The position numbers and the translations under genes were made by a program. Below are positions 35,300 through 43,800 of a stretch of DNA of 64,000 nt, one piece after another. Numbering within the stretch: the first letter of the stretch is position 1; every line of letters begins with the position of its first letter. Source of the stretch: Weeksellaceae bacterium (GTDB lineage: Bacteria > Bacteroidota > Bacteroidia > Flavobacteriales > Weeksellaceae); the NCBI GenBank assembly GCA_019459455.1, contig JAIBEX010000009.1, positions 600,071 through 664,070 on the forward strand, written 5' to 3'. The notes beneath the pieces are model-generated. The model saw only the letters and a program-made list of their open reading frames with translations. It did not search any database and had not been told where the DNA came from.

Positions 35300-36495
35300 G
35301 ATTTCGAAAATATTAAAGTGGAACAGTTGCCTCCAAAACCGAAGGAATTGGACAGTACATGGTTCATTTCCTTAAATTTAACCGTTGTTACGGGAATCAG
35401 ATCGAACTCCTCCATCGGGGTTTTAAAGTTTAAATTCGGAAAGATGACCCCATTGTTGATGGCCAGAATGGAATAAACGGCTTCAATTGCAGCAGCTGCA
35501 GCCAGGGTATGACCTGTAAATGCTTTTGTAGAACTGAATTCAGGCACGTTCTCTTCGCCAAAAATGCGGATCATGGCCATGCCTTCCGAAAGGTCGTTAT
35601 TCGGGGTTGCAGTTCCGTGGGCATTGATGTAATTGATGTCTTTTTTATTGAGTCCGGAAACCTTCAGGGCTTTTTCCATCGCAAGGTAGGCGCCGGTTCC
35701 TTCCTCCGATGATGCGGTCTGGTGGTGCGCATCATTGGCATTTCCATAACCGGAAAGATAAGCGAGGACTTTTTTATTTTCTTTCTTAACCACTTCCTCA
35801 CTTTCCAGCACAAGAAAAGCAGCCGCTTCGCCCAGATTAAGCCCTTTGCGGTCGTTGTCGAAAGGGGTGTTGTAACTGTCGGTGACAATCATCAGGGTTT
35901 TGAAACCGTTCAGGGTGAATTTTGACAGGCCGTCGGTTCCGCCCACGATTACGCGGTCCAGAACGCCGCTGCTGATGAGTTTCGCTCCCATCATTATGGC
36001 ATTCGCCGCGGAGGAACATGCGGTACTTATGGTGGAAACCAGGCCTTTTAAACCTAGAACTTCGGCGATAACGAGAGAAGAGTGTCCGGCATCGTGCGCG
36101 GCAATGTACTTCTGTTTATCGGGCTGGTTTTCGTAGTCGTAAAAATATTTCTCGGTAACATCCATTCCGCCCACACTGGTGGAGGAAATAAGCCCGGTCC
36201 GGTAGGCATTAAGATCTTTGATTCCGGCATGCTGAACTGCTTCGTGCGCCGCTTTGATGCCGAGTAAGGTGGTTCGGGCGTAATTGTTGTCTTCCGAAAG
36301 CCCGAGTTCCGAAATCAGGCCCTCATTGGATATTTTTATTTCGCCAACTTTCAGTTCTCCACGGTGACGGGTCTCCAGGAATTCAATTTCGGAAATACCG
36401 GGTCTGGACGCGACCAGCGAGTCATAGTTTTCTTCCACATTCCGGCCAATGGAAGAAATGATTCCCATTCCGGTTATGGCAATCTTTCGGCCCAT
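35296..36495 (-). CDS. Beta-ketoacyl-ACP synthase (KS of a KS-CLF pair)
   Basis: A 399-residue condensing enzyme with Cys160 in STACSSAANA, His in NAHGTATPNN and His in STKAFTGHTLAAAAA. It sits 3 bases after an ACP gene and overlaps the Cys-less partner gene by 4 bases, a tight KS-CLF-ACP arrangement. It is likely the main elongating ketosynthase of the polyene (inference by analogy with aryl-polyene systems). Confidence 0.93.
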   Translation of the reverse strand: MGRKIAITGMGIISSIGRNVEENYDSLVASRPGISEIEFLETRHRGELKVGEIKISNEGLISELGLSEDNNYARTTLLGIKAAHEAVQHAGIKDLNAYRTGLISSTSVGGMDVTEKYFYDYENQPDKQKYIAAHDAGHSSLVIAEVLGLKGLVSTISTACSSAANAIMMGAKLISSGVLDRVIVGGTDGLSKFTLNGFKTLMIVTDSYNTPFDNDRKGLNLGEAAAFLVLESEEVVKKENKKVLAYLSGYGNANDAHHQTASSEEGTGAYLAMEKALKVSGLNKKDINYINAHGTATPNNDLSEGMAMIRIFGEENVPEFSSTKAFTGHTLAAAAAIEAVYSILAINNGVIFPNLNFKTPMEEFDLIPVTTVKFKEMNHVLSNSFGFGGNCSTLIFSKS

Positions 36496-36498
36496 GGA

Positions 36499-36756
36499 TT
36501 ATTTTGTTCTGTGCTGTTCAATATAGGAAGCCATCGTATCGATGCTCTCGAAGATCTCCTTCCCTTTCTTAGGGTCGGCAAGTTTGATTCCGTACTGCTT
36601 GTCCAAAAGGACGATGAGCTCCAGCGCGTCAATGGAATCCAGTCCGAGGCCACCGCCGAAAAGAGGTGCGTCTATCGCCACATCCTCAGGAGAAACGTCC
36701 TCAAGGTTCAGTACTTCTATAATTTTCAGTTTTAATTCTTCTCTTAAATTGTCCAT
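36499..36756 (-). CDS. Acyl carrier protein
   Basis: An 85-residue ACP with the phosphopantetheine site GLGLDSIDALEL (Ser41). It is the second ACP of the locus and lies between the half-length ketosynthase-like gene and the KS gene, all on one transcript. Short spacing (3 bases to KS) implies co-translation. Confidence 0.93.
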   Translation of the reverse strand: MDNLREELKLKIIEVLNLEDVSPEDVAIDAPLFGGGLGLDSIDALELIVLLDKQYGIKLADPKKGKEIFESIDTMASYIEQHRTK

Positions 36757-36765
36757 ATTTGATTT

Positions 36766-37305
36766 TTATAGGGTCAACAAATATACGAAACCTTTATAAT
36801 TCTCCCCGTACAATTCCACCCAGCCGCACAGTACCTGATCTGCCTTTCCGGACCTCAGAAGCTGACCGGCGTAAAGATTCATAAATTCTTCGTCAAATTC
36901 ATCCATTACAAAGAAGGCATTCTCTGTCTGAAGCTGATGCCTGATGCTGATTTCGCCCAGGCAGATATTGGGTAATGTGTACACAAAAACCGCCGGACTT
37001 GGGAAGTAATTTTCAACCGAACTGATGCTTTCCTGGTACTTCATATCGGTATCCAGGCTGGATGACCGGTTGGCGAAAACCAAAGCGGTGTTTTTATGTT
37101 CTTCATTCTTCAACACCATTTCCGAAGCCATAAAAGCGAGTTTGCTTAAAGCATCCATCTTGTGTAACTTGGGATAGTCAAAACCGAAATTTTTATAAAC
37201 GGCCTTTGCAAAATCATTGAAATGGGGGTGTGCTTCCTGAAAAACCACCTCGTCATCCACAGTGATGCTGCTGTTTTCTATAAGACAGGTCTTCCGTTTT
37301 TTCAT
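36766..37305 (-). CDS. Half-length ketosynthase-like protein
   Basis: A 179-residue protein with thiolase-fold character ([52 protein letters not shown]) but only the size of one lobe. It lacks the His-containing C-terminal half; whether its Cys in LPNICLGE corresponds to the nucleophile is unclear. It overlaps the complete ketosynthase upstream by 4 bases and precedes an ACP gene. Such short ketosynthase-like genes are known in flexirubin loci from annotation, but their role is not established. The gene looks intact rather than broken. Confidence 0.8.
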   Translation of the reverse strand: MKKRKTCLIENSSITVDDEVVFQEAHPHFNDFAKAVYKNFGFDYPKLHKMDALSKLAFMASEMVLKNEEHKNTALVFANRSSSLDTDMKYQESISSVENYFPSPAVFVYTLPNICLGEISIRHQLQTENAFFVMDEFDEEFMNLYAGQLLRSGKADQVLCGWVELYGENYKGFVYLLTL

Positions 37306-38441
37306 CGTGCAGACTTTTGAAGGATAATTGCCGCGTTGGAACCACCAAAACCTGACGCCGTTTTGAGGATATACTTAATTTCCTCCGTTCGGTTTTCAGA
37401 AATGATGTTCAGCGGCTTAGATACACCCTGTTTTTCGAGATTCAGGCTCGTAATCAGCATGTTATTTCGGGCACTTTCCATCGCGACTATGATTTCCAGC
37501 AGTCCGGAAGCGCCCAGACAGTGTCCGTAGAATCCCTTCAGGCTGTTCACCGGAACATCCTTCAGGCCGGCTCTTGTGAAGGCGATACTTTCCATGTCAT
37601 CATTATAGATAGTAGCGGTACCGTGTGCCGAAAGGTAATGAATCTGTTCCGCTGAAATCTGTGCTTCCTTTAAGGCGTTTTGAATGCTGCGGAAAAGGCC
37701 TTCACCCGTTCTGGATGGCCCAGAAATATGGTTCGCGTCATTCACTGCACTTTCGCCCAGTATTTCAAAATACAAACCGTCCGAAGGGGTTGCAGAAGTT
37801 ACATAAACAGCCGCCGCGGCCTCACCGATGGTAATGCCACCCCGGCATTCATCGTAAGGTTTACAAGGCTCCGAACTCATGGCCTGGAACGAATTGAATC
37901 CGGAAATCACAAACTCCGAAACCTCATCGCCGGCCAGCACATAAGCGTCGTCATACAATCCGGACTCAATCATATTCTTCGCTACTGAAACGGCCATCAC
38001 GCCAGATACGCAGGCATTCGAAATGACAATTGGGCGGGTTTTAAAGCCGAAAAAGTCGGCGATTTTCTTCGCCAGCACTGAAAGGTAAGCCTCTTCAGGT
38101 GGCGCAACTTTATTTTTTAACAGTGCAACATTTCCTTTGGTAGTGGATAGGATGAAGGCAGTTTTTTCTTTAACTCCATGCCTTTCCACCAAAGGCTTCA
38201 GGCTTAAAAGGAGCATTTTTTCCAGACGCGTAAACTCATTGGAATTAAATTCCTGTGCGAAAATCACTTCCAGTTCTGTATTGTTGATGATGCCTGCGTA
38301 AAAGGGCGGCTGACCCTCAAAAGGATGATGCTTCCCGATGCCTGAATTCCCGTGCAGCACATTTTGCCAATTGTCTTCCACATTAAAACCCAAAGGCGTA
38401 ACGCAGTTATAATCTGTGATATAGGTCGTCATCTTCTCCAT
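37302..38441 (-). CDS. Beta-ketoacyl-ACP synthase
   Basis: A 379-residue condensing enzyme with Cys144 in [10 protein letters not shown], His in [10 protein letters not shown] and His in [12 protein letters not shown], so all three catalytic residues are present. It shares its first base with the thioesterase stop (TAATG) and overlaps the half-length gene at the other end, suggesting strict co-expression. It is the third FabF-type ketosynthase with a catalytic Cys in the locus. Confidence 0.92.
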   Translation of the reverse strand: MEKMTTYITDYNCVTPLGFNVEDNWQNVLHGNSGIGKHHPFEGQPPFYAGIINNTELEVIFAQEFNSNEFTRLEKMLLLSLKPLVERHGVKEKTAFILSTTKGNVALLKNKVAPPEEAYLSVLAKKIADFFGFKTRPIVISNACVSGVMAVSVAKNMIESGLYDDAYVLAGDEVSEFVISGFNSFQAMSSEPCKPYDECRGGITIGEAAAAVYVTSATPSDGLYFEILGESAVNDANHISGPSRTGEGLFRSIQNALKEAQISAEQIHYLSAHGTATIYNDDMESIAFTRAGLKDVPVNSLKGFYGHCLGASGLLEIIVAMESARNNMLITSLNLEKQGVSKPLNIISENRTEEIKYILKTASGFGGSNAAIILQKSAR

Positions 38442-38878
38442 TATGAAAGTCCCATTTTATCCTTCCATTCCTGAAAAAAAGGCGGATTGTAAAGCTGCAG
38501 GTTTCCTTCTGTATCGATGAAGACCTGAACCGTTTCACCGGCGCAAACCAACTTCTTTTCTTCATTAAAAATCCTGTAGCGGAACATCATCTTTGCCGTG
38601 GGCAAATTCACAAAAGTGGTTTCTACGGTGATGGTTTCGCCATATTTCAAAGGGAGAAAATGTTCACAAACCGTTTTTACAATCGGTGTAGCAAACCCAT
38701 TGTGCTGCACATCGAGGTAGGAAATGCCGTGCTCGCGCCCGAAGGCTTCCCGGCCGTCTTCAAAATAAACGATATAATGGCCATGCCATACAATCCCGAG
38801 CGGGTCGCACTCGTTGAAGCGCACCCGTACCGTTTGCCGGTTTACGATGGCATCAGATGGAGTGTTTCTTTCTTTCAT
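38441..38878 (-). CDS. 4-hydroxybenzoyl-CoA thioesterase family protein
   Basis: A 145-residue hot-dog thioesterase. The 4HBT motif with the catalytic Asp is visible in VRFNECDPLGIVWHGHYIVYFED. ApeK-like thioesterases in aryl-polyene loci are proposed to proofread or off-load acyl-ACP. It overlaps the ABC permease gene by 26 bases. Confidence 0.9.
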   Translation of the reverse strand: MKERNTPSDAIVNRQTVRVRFNECDPLGIVWHGHYIVYFEDGREAFGREHGISYLDVQHNGFATPIVKTVCEHFLPLKYGETITVETTFVNLPTAKMMFRYRIFNEEKKLVCAGETVQVFIDTEGNLQLYNPPFFQEWKDKMGLS

Positions 38879-40121
38879 AAATTAAAGCAATAAGCACGGT
38901 TACGATATAGAACAAAAACAGGAGGCCAACCTCGGGCAATACCTGTGCATAACCGGCATCCCGGAGAATAATGTCGTAATAGGCGTTGAGTCCCCAGTTC
39001 ATTGGAGAGAATTTTGAGAAGGTCTGCATGAAATCGGGCATCATAAATACAGGTACCCAAATCCCTCCAATCGCAGCCAGAATTACCACCGAAGTCGCAC
39101 CCAGCGGCGCCGACTGTTCCTGGGTGTCCGTTAAAGTTCCGAGCAGGATTCCAAATCCGATAGCCGCCAAACCGGCAAAGAAAGTCACAAAAAGCAGTTC
39201 AGGCAGTTTTCCGGCGACTTCAAACCTGGGCAGGTCCAGATAGGGGAAAAGGTAAACACCCACCGCAAGCATCAGCAGAAACTGGATCATACAAATCATC
39301 AGATAGGTGAAGGTCTTGCCCAGGACATGTACATAATAAGGCGTATGGTTCGCCAGAATCCGGATGATCGTTCCCTGGTTTTTTTCCTTTACAAGGTTGA
39401 TGGAAAGCGGCACCACGATGAAGAAGATGGCAAAAAGCGCCCAGGCCGGAACATTGTGCTGCACCGAGTTGGGAAGGGCTTCCTCTTCTCCTTTTGGCGT
39501 AATTTCCTTAAAGGAAATGAATTTCTGGTCAAAGGAAAGATCATCGGTAGTTCCCAACTGGTCCTGGAAGGCCGAATAGATTTTCTGGTTTTCTATGGTC
39601 GCTACCATTTCGTTCACCGAACTTTTCACACCACTCTTGAAGCCTGCGCTGGTTACCGGGTCGAAATAAAGGTGGATTTCCTTTGCTTTCGGAAGTTCAC
39701 GCTGCACGGTTGTGGTATCCGCTTCGCCTACACCGAGGGAACTCACGATGGACTGCACCTTGAAATCGATGCTTTGGTTCATGTTCTCCGTTAGTTTCTC
39801 CGGAATCACGATGGCCATCTGATAATCGCCGTTGAAGACTGCCTGTTTGGCTTTGTTCTCATCGAAATCTTTGGTGATGAGGTCGAAGGTATCTCCCTTT
39901 TTCAGGCCGTCCATAATGATTTTGGACACCTCGGATTTGTCATTATCCACAAGCAGCAGCGGGATTTTGGTGCCTTCCAGATTCTTAAAGGTGGAATCCT
40001 GAATAAGGGTGATGGTGATGATGAGCACCAAGGGCATGATGAAGATGATCAGAATACCGCCCATATCACGTTTCAGTAGCAGGATTTCTTTCCAAAGGGC
40101 TCTCCAGAGTTTATATAACAT
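38853..40121 (-). CDS. ABC-2 type exporter permease
   Basis: A 422-residue permease with one N-terminal membrane segment (GGILIIFIMPLVLIITITL), a large extracytoplasmic domain (about residues 45-215) and a cluster of five or so C-terminal membrane segments. It resembles the YhhJ/drug exporter type ABC-2 permeases. Its start overlaps the ATPase gene by 11 bases, so they form one transporter. Only one permease gene is present; many such systems use two, so it may act as a homodimer. Confidence 0.9.
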   Translation of the reverse strand: MLYKLWRALWKEILLLKRDMGGILIIFIMPLVLIITITLIQDSTFKNLEGTKIPLLLVDNDKSEVSKIIMDGLKKGDTFDLITKDFDENKAKQAVFNGDYQMAIVIPEKLTENMNQSIDFKVQSIVSSLGVGEADTTTVQRELPKAKEIHLYFDPVTSAGFKSGVKSSVNEMVATIENQKIYSAFQDQLGTTDDLSFDQKFISFKEITPKGEEEALPNSVQHNVPAWALFAIFFIVVPLSINLVKEKNQGTIIRILANHTPYYVHVLGKTFTYLMICMIQFLLMLAVGVYLFPYLDLPRFEVAGKLPELLFVTFFAGLAAIGFGILLGTLTDTQEQSAPLGATSVVILAAIGGIWVPVFMMPDFMQTFSKFSPMNWGLNAYYDIILRDAGYAQVLPEVGLLFLFYIVTVLIALIYERKKHSI

Positions 40122-40869
40122 CGCGAAGTTCTTTTCCGGTTAATGAAATGAAAACGTCTTCCAGGTTTTCGGCTTTTGGAGTCTTTGCAATGAGTTCCTC
40201 GGGACTGCCGACGGCGTGGATTTCGCCAATATCGATGATGGCGATCTTCGTACAGAACTCCTGCGCCTCCTGAAGGTGGTGCGAGGTGTACACGATGCTT
40301 GTTCCGTTTTGATTCAGTTCCTTCAGGAATTCTATGATGACGTTCCTGGACTGTACATCTACACCCACAGTTGGCTCATCCAGGAAAAGGACCTTCGGGT
40401 TGTGCATAATGCCGGCAATCAGGTTGCAGCGGCGCTTCATACCGCCGGAGAAATGTTCAATCTTTTTGTTGGCGAAATTGGTAAGGCCCACACGCTCCAG
40501 CATTTCGTCTATCTTTTGGTGAAGATAGGCGTGTTTCAACCCGTACAGCGAACCGAAAAACATCAGGTTTTCCTTTGCGGTAAGGGTAGGATAGAGCGCA
40601 TATTCCTGCGGTACGATACCGGTGATTTTTTTAATGGAGTTCAGCCGGTTGCGTGGCGAGAGTCCGTTAATCGTATAGCTGCCGGAGGTCGGCTTAATCA
40701 ATCCGCAGAGCATGGAAATCAGGGTGGTCTTACCGGCGCCGTTGGGGCCGAGGATGCCGTAGATTTCGTTTTCTGCGATCTCCAGGGAAATATTGTTCAC
40801 AGAGAATTCGTCTGCGTTCTTATACTTCTTGTAGAGGTTTTTTATTTCGATGATGTTCGTAGCCAACAC
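40111..40869 (-). CDS. ABC transporter ATP-binding protein of the pigment locus
   Basis: A 252-residue ATPase with Walker A GPNGAGKTTL, signature FSGGMKRRCN and Walker B VLFLDEPTVGVD. The start is GTG at 40869. Upstream is the AT-rich island boundary; the minus strand reads TATTTTG at 40893-40887, a promoter-like sequence one base short of TAnnTTTG. That could give this half of the operon a start of its own after the insertion. Confidence 0.92.
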   Translation of the reverse strand: MLATNIIEIKNLYKKYKNADEFSVNNISLEIAENEIYGILGPNGAGKTTLISMLCGLIKPTSGSYTINGLSPRNRLNSIKKITGIVPQEYALYPTLTAKENLMFFGSLYGLKHAYLHQKIDEMLERVGLTNFANKKIEHFSGGMKRRCNLIAGIMHNPKVLFLDEPTVGVDVQSRNVIIEFLKELNQNGTSIVYTSHHLQEAQEFCTKIAIIDIGEIHAVGSPEELIAKTPKAENLEDVFISLTGKELRDVI

Positions 40870-41008
40870 TAATGGTTTTGAGGCTGCAAAATAGTGATTT
40901 TATGATGAAATGGAAAGCGGAGAAAAGCTGCCAGGTGGGCGGGATGTTTATTTTTCGGTAAAAACTATTCTCTTTTATATACTGAAACCAGCCTTATGCG
41001 CTGCTACG

Positions 41009-41824
41009 TTACATTTTTATATATTCAAATTTGGTAACTCTTCTTAATTTAAAATCTTTCTCGCTCAAAATTCTGTCATAACTCTTTTTCATAATTATGG
41101 AATCATTTTTATCGTAGTAAAATTCATCTACCGTTTCTACGATAGAATTTGGTTCGAACCCGAATATCGTAACAGAACTATCTCTTTCACTAATCAACTT
41201 GTTCTTCGAATTATACTTGTAATAGGTTTTCATTTTTATATTCCCCCTAAATATCCAATCATTTATGATTTTATTGCCGTTTGGATTGTACGTAAATTTT
41301 GAAGATTTCGAAATAGTATCGTTTTCAAATTCAATTTCTTCGGAAACCCTATTATTTATATACTTGTACCTTGTCTTAAATTTTGAATTCCCCTTTTCTA
41401 TCAGTTGATTTTTTGCGTTATATTTAAAGGTTTGAATGGTGTCGATTTTATGATTGAATTGATAAGTAATGAAGATCAGTTTGCCATTTTTATCATATAA
41501 ATATTTGTAAATCAGGACAGTGGTTTTAGCTCCTCTTCTGTAAATAGATTTTACTGCGTCTAGTTTATTTTTTGAATTATAGTAAAAGAATGTCGAATTA
41601 TTTTGGTTAATAATTCTTTGTTTGTTGTCCAAAACTTTCAACTTCTTCTTTTCAGAAATTAGGGAATCTTTATCGTCAAATTCTTTTTCTGAAATTTCGA
41701 TGCTAACTTTTTTATTGTTATCCGAATATTTCAAAAGTTTCAATTCTTCCAAATCTCCTTTGCAGGAATTTATTAGAAATGTAAAATTGAGAAGGAAAAA
41801 CAAAAATTTCTTTGGCATAGGCAT
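41009..41824 (-). CDS. Lipoprotein with repeated YD-like strands, function unknown
   Basis: A 271-residue protein with a lipoprotein signal (FLINSC, Cys about residue 20). The mature part contains recurring short units of the type YxYNxKNKL or YKYNSKNKLI (for example FFYYNSKNKLDAV, FKYNAKNQLIEK, YYKYNSKNKLISE), as in RHS/YD-type or toast-rack-like repeat proteins. It is strongly Lys- and Asn-rich, matching the low-GC island. ATG codons at 41824 and 41818 are both possible. Function unknown. Confidence 0.7.
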   Translation of the reverse strand: MPMPKKFLFFLLNFTFLINSCKGDLEELKLLKYSDNNKKVSIEISEKEFDDKDSLISEKKKLKVLDNKQRIINQNNSTFFYYNSKNKLDAVKSIYRRGAKTTVLIYKYLYDKNGKLIFITYQFNHKIDTIQTFKYNAKNQLIEKGNSKFKTRYKYINNRVSEEIEFENDTISKSSKFTYNPNGNKIINDWIFRGNIKMKTYYKYNSKNKLISERDSSVTIFGFEPNSIVETVDEFYYDKNDSIIMKKSYDRILSEKDFKLRRVTKFEYIKM

Positions 41825-41882
41825 TTTTTATCATTACTGGTAATGTTTGCAGATTGTTCTAATAAATATAAAGAAAAATTTT

Positions 41883-41942
41883 GTCACGGATTGCAAATCC
41901 GCGACATTGGTGGCTTATTGTCCACGCGATACAATCGCGCGG
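41883..41942. repeat. Twin REP-like hairpins
   Basis: Hairpin 1 (41883-41905): GTC, A, CGGATT, loop GCA, AATCCG, C, GAC. Hairpin 2 (41922-41942): CC, A, CGCGAT, loop ACA, ATCGCG, C, GG. Both have a 6-bp inner stem, a 3-base loop, an A-C mismatch and an outer stem. They are the only GC-rich patch in the island. Similar paired palindromes in Bacteroidetes are associated with RayT (REP-type) transposases; no such gene is in the window. Confidence 0.7.
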
Positions 41943-42001
41943 CAGCGAGGGCGACATCGGAAAAACCAGCTATTGCGCCAAACCGCTCTTAGCAGCAGTA
42001 C

Positions 42002-42451
42002 TTATTTTAATTTTACAGCGTCAACTCGCTGAATTTGATATATTCCGATATTTAAATCATTTTGCGATAGCAAAACAAAAACTCCAGAAACGATTGCATA
42101 TTTGTTATTAAAACGTAAACTCATAGCATAAGTATCTTCTTTATGCATAAGAAAAACCATTGCATTTAGTTTTTCATTTTTAATATAATCTTCTTCAGAT
42201 TTATAGAATACAGAAAAAGGTAAGTCCAAATGAAGGAAGCCTGAAACACGAACATATTTTTTTGCATATTTTTCAGGAGATTCTAGTAATTCCTCAAAAG
42301 CGACCTCGATAATTTTAATTGAGTCATTTAATTTACTATAATCTCTGTTAAATATATTTACTGTTTCCACAGATTCGATTTTATTCTGGGAATTCATTTT
42401 AGATGAAATAAAAAACAGTAAAATAAGCAAAAAACTTTTCATCTTTTTCAT
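42002..42451 (-). CDS. Small secreted protein, possibly OB-fold, function unknown
   Basis: A 149-residue protein with a signal peptide (SFLLILLFFISSKMNSQ). The central part (KYVRVSGFLHLDLPF, then KYAIVSGVFVLLS) has the strand pattern of small OB-fold proteins. No family was recognised with certainty. It lies between the TIR gene and the REP-like hairpins in the AT-rich island. ATGs at 42451 and 42442 are both usable. Confidence 0.68.
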   Translation of the reverse strand: MKKMKSFLLILLFFISSKMNSQNKIESVETVNIFNRDYSKLNDSIKIIEVAFEELLESPEKYAKKYVRVSGFLHLDLPFSVFYKSEEDYIKNEKLNAMVFLMHKEDTYAMSLRFNNKYAIVSGVFVLLSQNDLNIGIYQIQRVDAVKLK

Positions 42452-42503
42452 TTAGAATTGTGTTCTAATCCTATTTTCAATAGTATTGCTACTAACGGTA
42501 GTA

Positions 42504-43670
42504 TTATTCTTTTAATTTAGTTTCTAACTTGTGAAATAAAGACTTTTTAAGATTTAGGTTTTTAAATTCATCCAAAGGAATATCTACAATGTGTCTACCG
42601 AAAGCATAGGAAGAAACTTGGTATTCTCCAAATATTATACTTAATGAGTCTTTTGAGACCAAAAAATTCTCAAAGTTTTCCCAATCACTATCCAAGCTTT
42701 TTTCCCAAAACATACTTTTATCTTGTCTATCAATTTCTTCAATTGGTGTTTCAAGCCATTCATTGTAAATTTTTCTCAACTCTTGAAAGCAAAAGTCTGA
42801 AATAAAATTTAGAACTTTTTCATGGTCTTGATAGTCAAATAAGTCTCTAATATTAAAACTAAATGTTGGAGAAATGAAAAAATTATGTCCAGTGATGCCA
42901 CCTGATCCATGGGCACCACCTGTATAAGTATAGTGATTTTCTACAATACTAATAATTGAACTATTTAAAAAGTTAAGGGATATGTCGTTGTCAAAATACC
43001 AAGTATCAACTCCTTCGTGGTTTAAAATATCAACGTCTTCTTCGGCTAATAAATTACTCCTACTTTCAATAATTGAAGAGGAATTTAATCCTGCGATGAA
43101 TCTATTTAATTCGTTTAATGACTGGTTTTCGTTGTCAGTAAACTGAAAATACTTTGTTTCTATTTTTAAACTCTTCCGACCTTTTTTATGTAGAAACTCT
43201 TCTGAAAATTCTCTTATTTCAAAAGTTTTGTGTTTGTTTACTTGTTCTTGCTGGAATGCTAAATATTTATTTTGCTGAATATTTAATGATGTCAAAATAA
43301 TTTCAAATGAAGTGTCCTCATTCAACTCAGTCCATTGGAAACTAGAAAGGTTTTCAGGAACTTCACATTTGTTCAATTTTATGGGAATCAAATAAATATC
43401 TTCTTCTAATTTTTCCTCATAGTACTTTAAAGCAAGTTTAAATTCTCGTTGTACATAGCCTCTCTTTTTTACAGAGTTACTTGACAGGAGTAAAATAACA
43501 TAATTGGCTTCGCGAAGCCCTTTTTTTATTTCAAAATCCCATTGTTGTCCGGGAAGTAGTTTTTTCTTGTCTAGCCATGGGTTAAACCCATTGTCAAGTA
43601 AATAATCGTAAAGTTTTTCAGCAAGTTCGTAGTCTTCTTTTGCGTAACTTATAAATACTTTGTCAAACAT
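42504..43670 (-). CDS. TIR domain protein with C-terminal DUF4163/DUF3298 (RsiV-like) region
   Basis: A 388-residue protein without signal peptide. Residues 1-130 are a TIR domain (VFISYAKEDYELAEKLYDYL, LPGQQWDFEI, and GYVQREF with Glu76 in the place of the NADase catalytic Glu). Residues about 165-250 resemble DUF4163. Residues 235-375 resemble DUF3298: HYTYTGGAHGSG (TGGAHG at 250-255), a DLF motif, and YQVSSYAFGRHIVDIPLDEF, the pattern of the lysozyme-binding anti-sigma factor RsiV and of PdaC. TIR proteins of bacteria often degrade NAD+ in anti-phage defence. This pairing of domains is not one I know. Domain calls are by eye. Confidence 0.8.
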   Translation of the reverse strand: MFDKVFISYAKEDYELAEKLYDYLLDNGFNPWLDKKKLLPGQQWDFEIKKGLREANYVILLLSSNSVKKRGYVQREFKLALKYYEEKLEEDIYLIPIKLNKCEVPENLSSFQWTELNEDTSFEIILTSLNIQQNKYLAFQQEQVNKHKTFEIREFSEEFLHKKGRKSLKIETKYFQFTDNENQSLNELNRFIAGLNSSSIIESRSNLLAEEDVDILNHEGVDTWYFDNDISLNFLNSSIISIVENHYTYTGGAHGSGGITGHNFFISPTFSFNIRDLFDYQDHEKVLNFISDFCFQELRKIYNEWLETPIEEIDRQDKSMFWEKSLDSDWENFENFLVSKDSLSIIFGEYQVSSYAFGRHIVDIPLDEFKNLNLKKSLFHKLETKLKE

Positions 43671-43756
43671 CCAATTTTATTATATTGTTGGTAAATTATG
43701 CCGCTAACTCTCAAATCTACGCAAGTTTTATGTTTGGCGAAAATATTTTTCAAAAT

Positions 43757-43781
43757 TGCAGGCATTCCCTTATAACCTGCA
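43757..43781 (-). terminator. Possible terminator after the BtrH-like gene
   Basis: TGCAGG (43757-43762) pairs with CCTGCA (43776-43781), loop of 13. Read on the minus strand the stem is followed by ATTTTGAAAAATATTTTT, which is T-rich but not a clean run. If active it would end the upstream half of the pigment operon before the island. Confidence 0.35.
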
Positions 43782-43800
43782 CTTTAACGTTGTAAATCCT

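Larger units (their letters stand above)
40991..43791. mobile_element. AT-rich island splitting the pigment operon (putative insertion)
   Basis: Genes on both sides (BtrH-like protein; ABC exporter) belong to the pigment operon and share strand and base composition. The 2.8 kb between them is visibly much richer in A and T, carries three genes with no link to the pathway, REP-like hairpins, and short related motifs next to gene ends: 40991-41010, 42485-42500, 43695-43710 and 43768-43791. Read on the minus strand these give AACGTAGCAGCGCATAAGG, TACCGTTAGTAGCAAT, GAGTTAGCGGCATAAT and AACGTTAAAGTGCAGG. No integrase or transposase is inside, so the mode of entry is unknown. Confidence 0.55.

Noticed and set aside
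36766..37305. Half-length ketosynthase-like gene as a frameshifted pseudogene
   Set aside because: It has a proper start and stop, 4-base overlap with its neighbour and no KS remnant in other frames before the ACP gene.
40870..43800. Prophage or conjugative element
   Set aside because: No integrase, capsid, terminase, relaxase or transfer gene is present; only three small genes and repeats.
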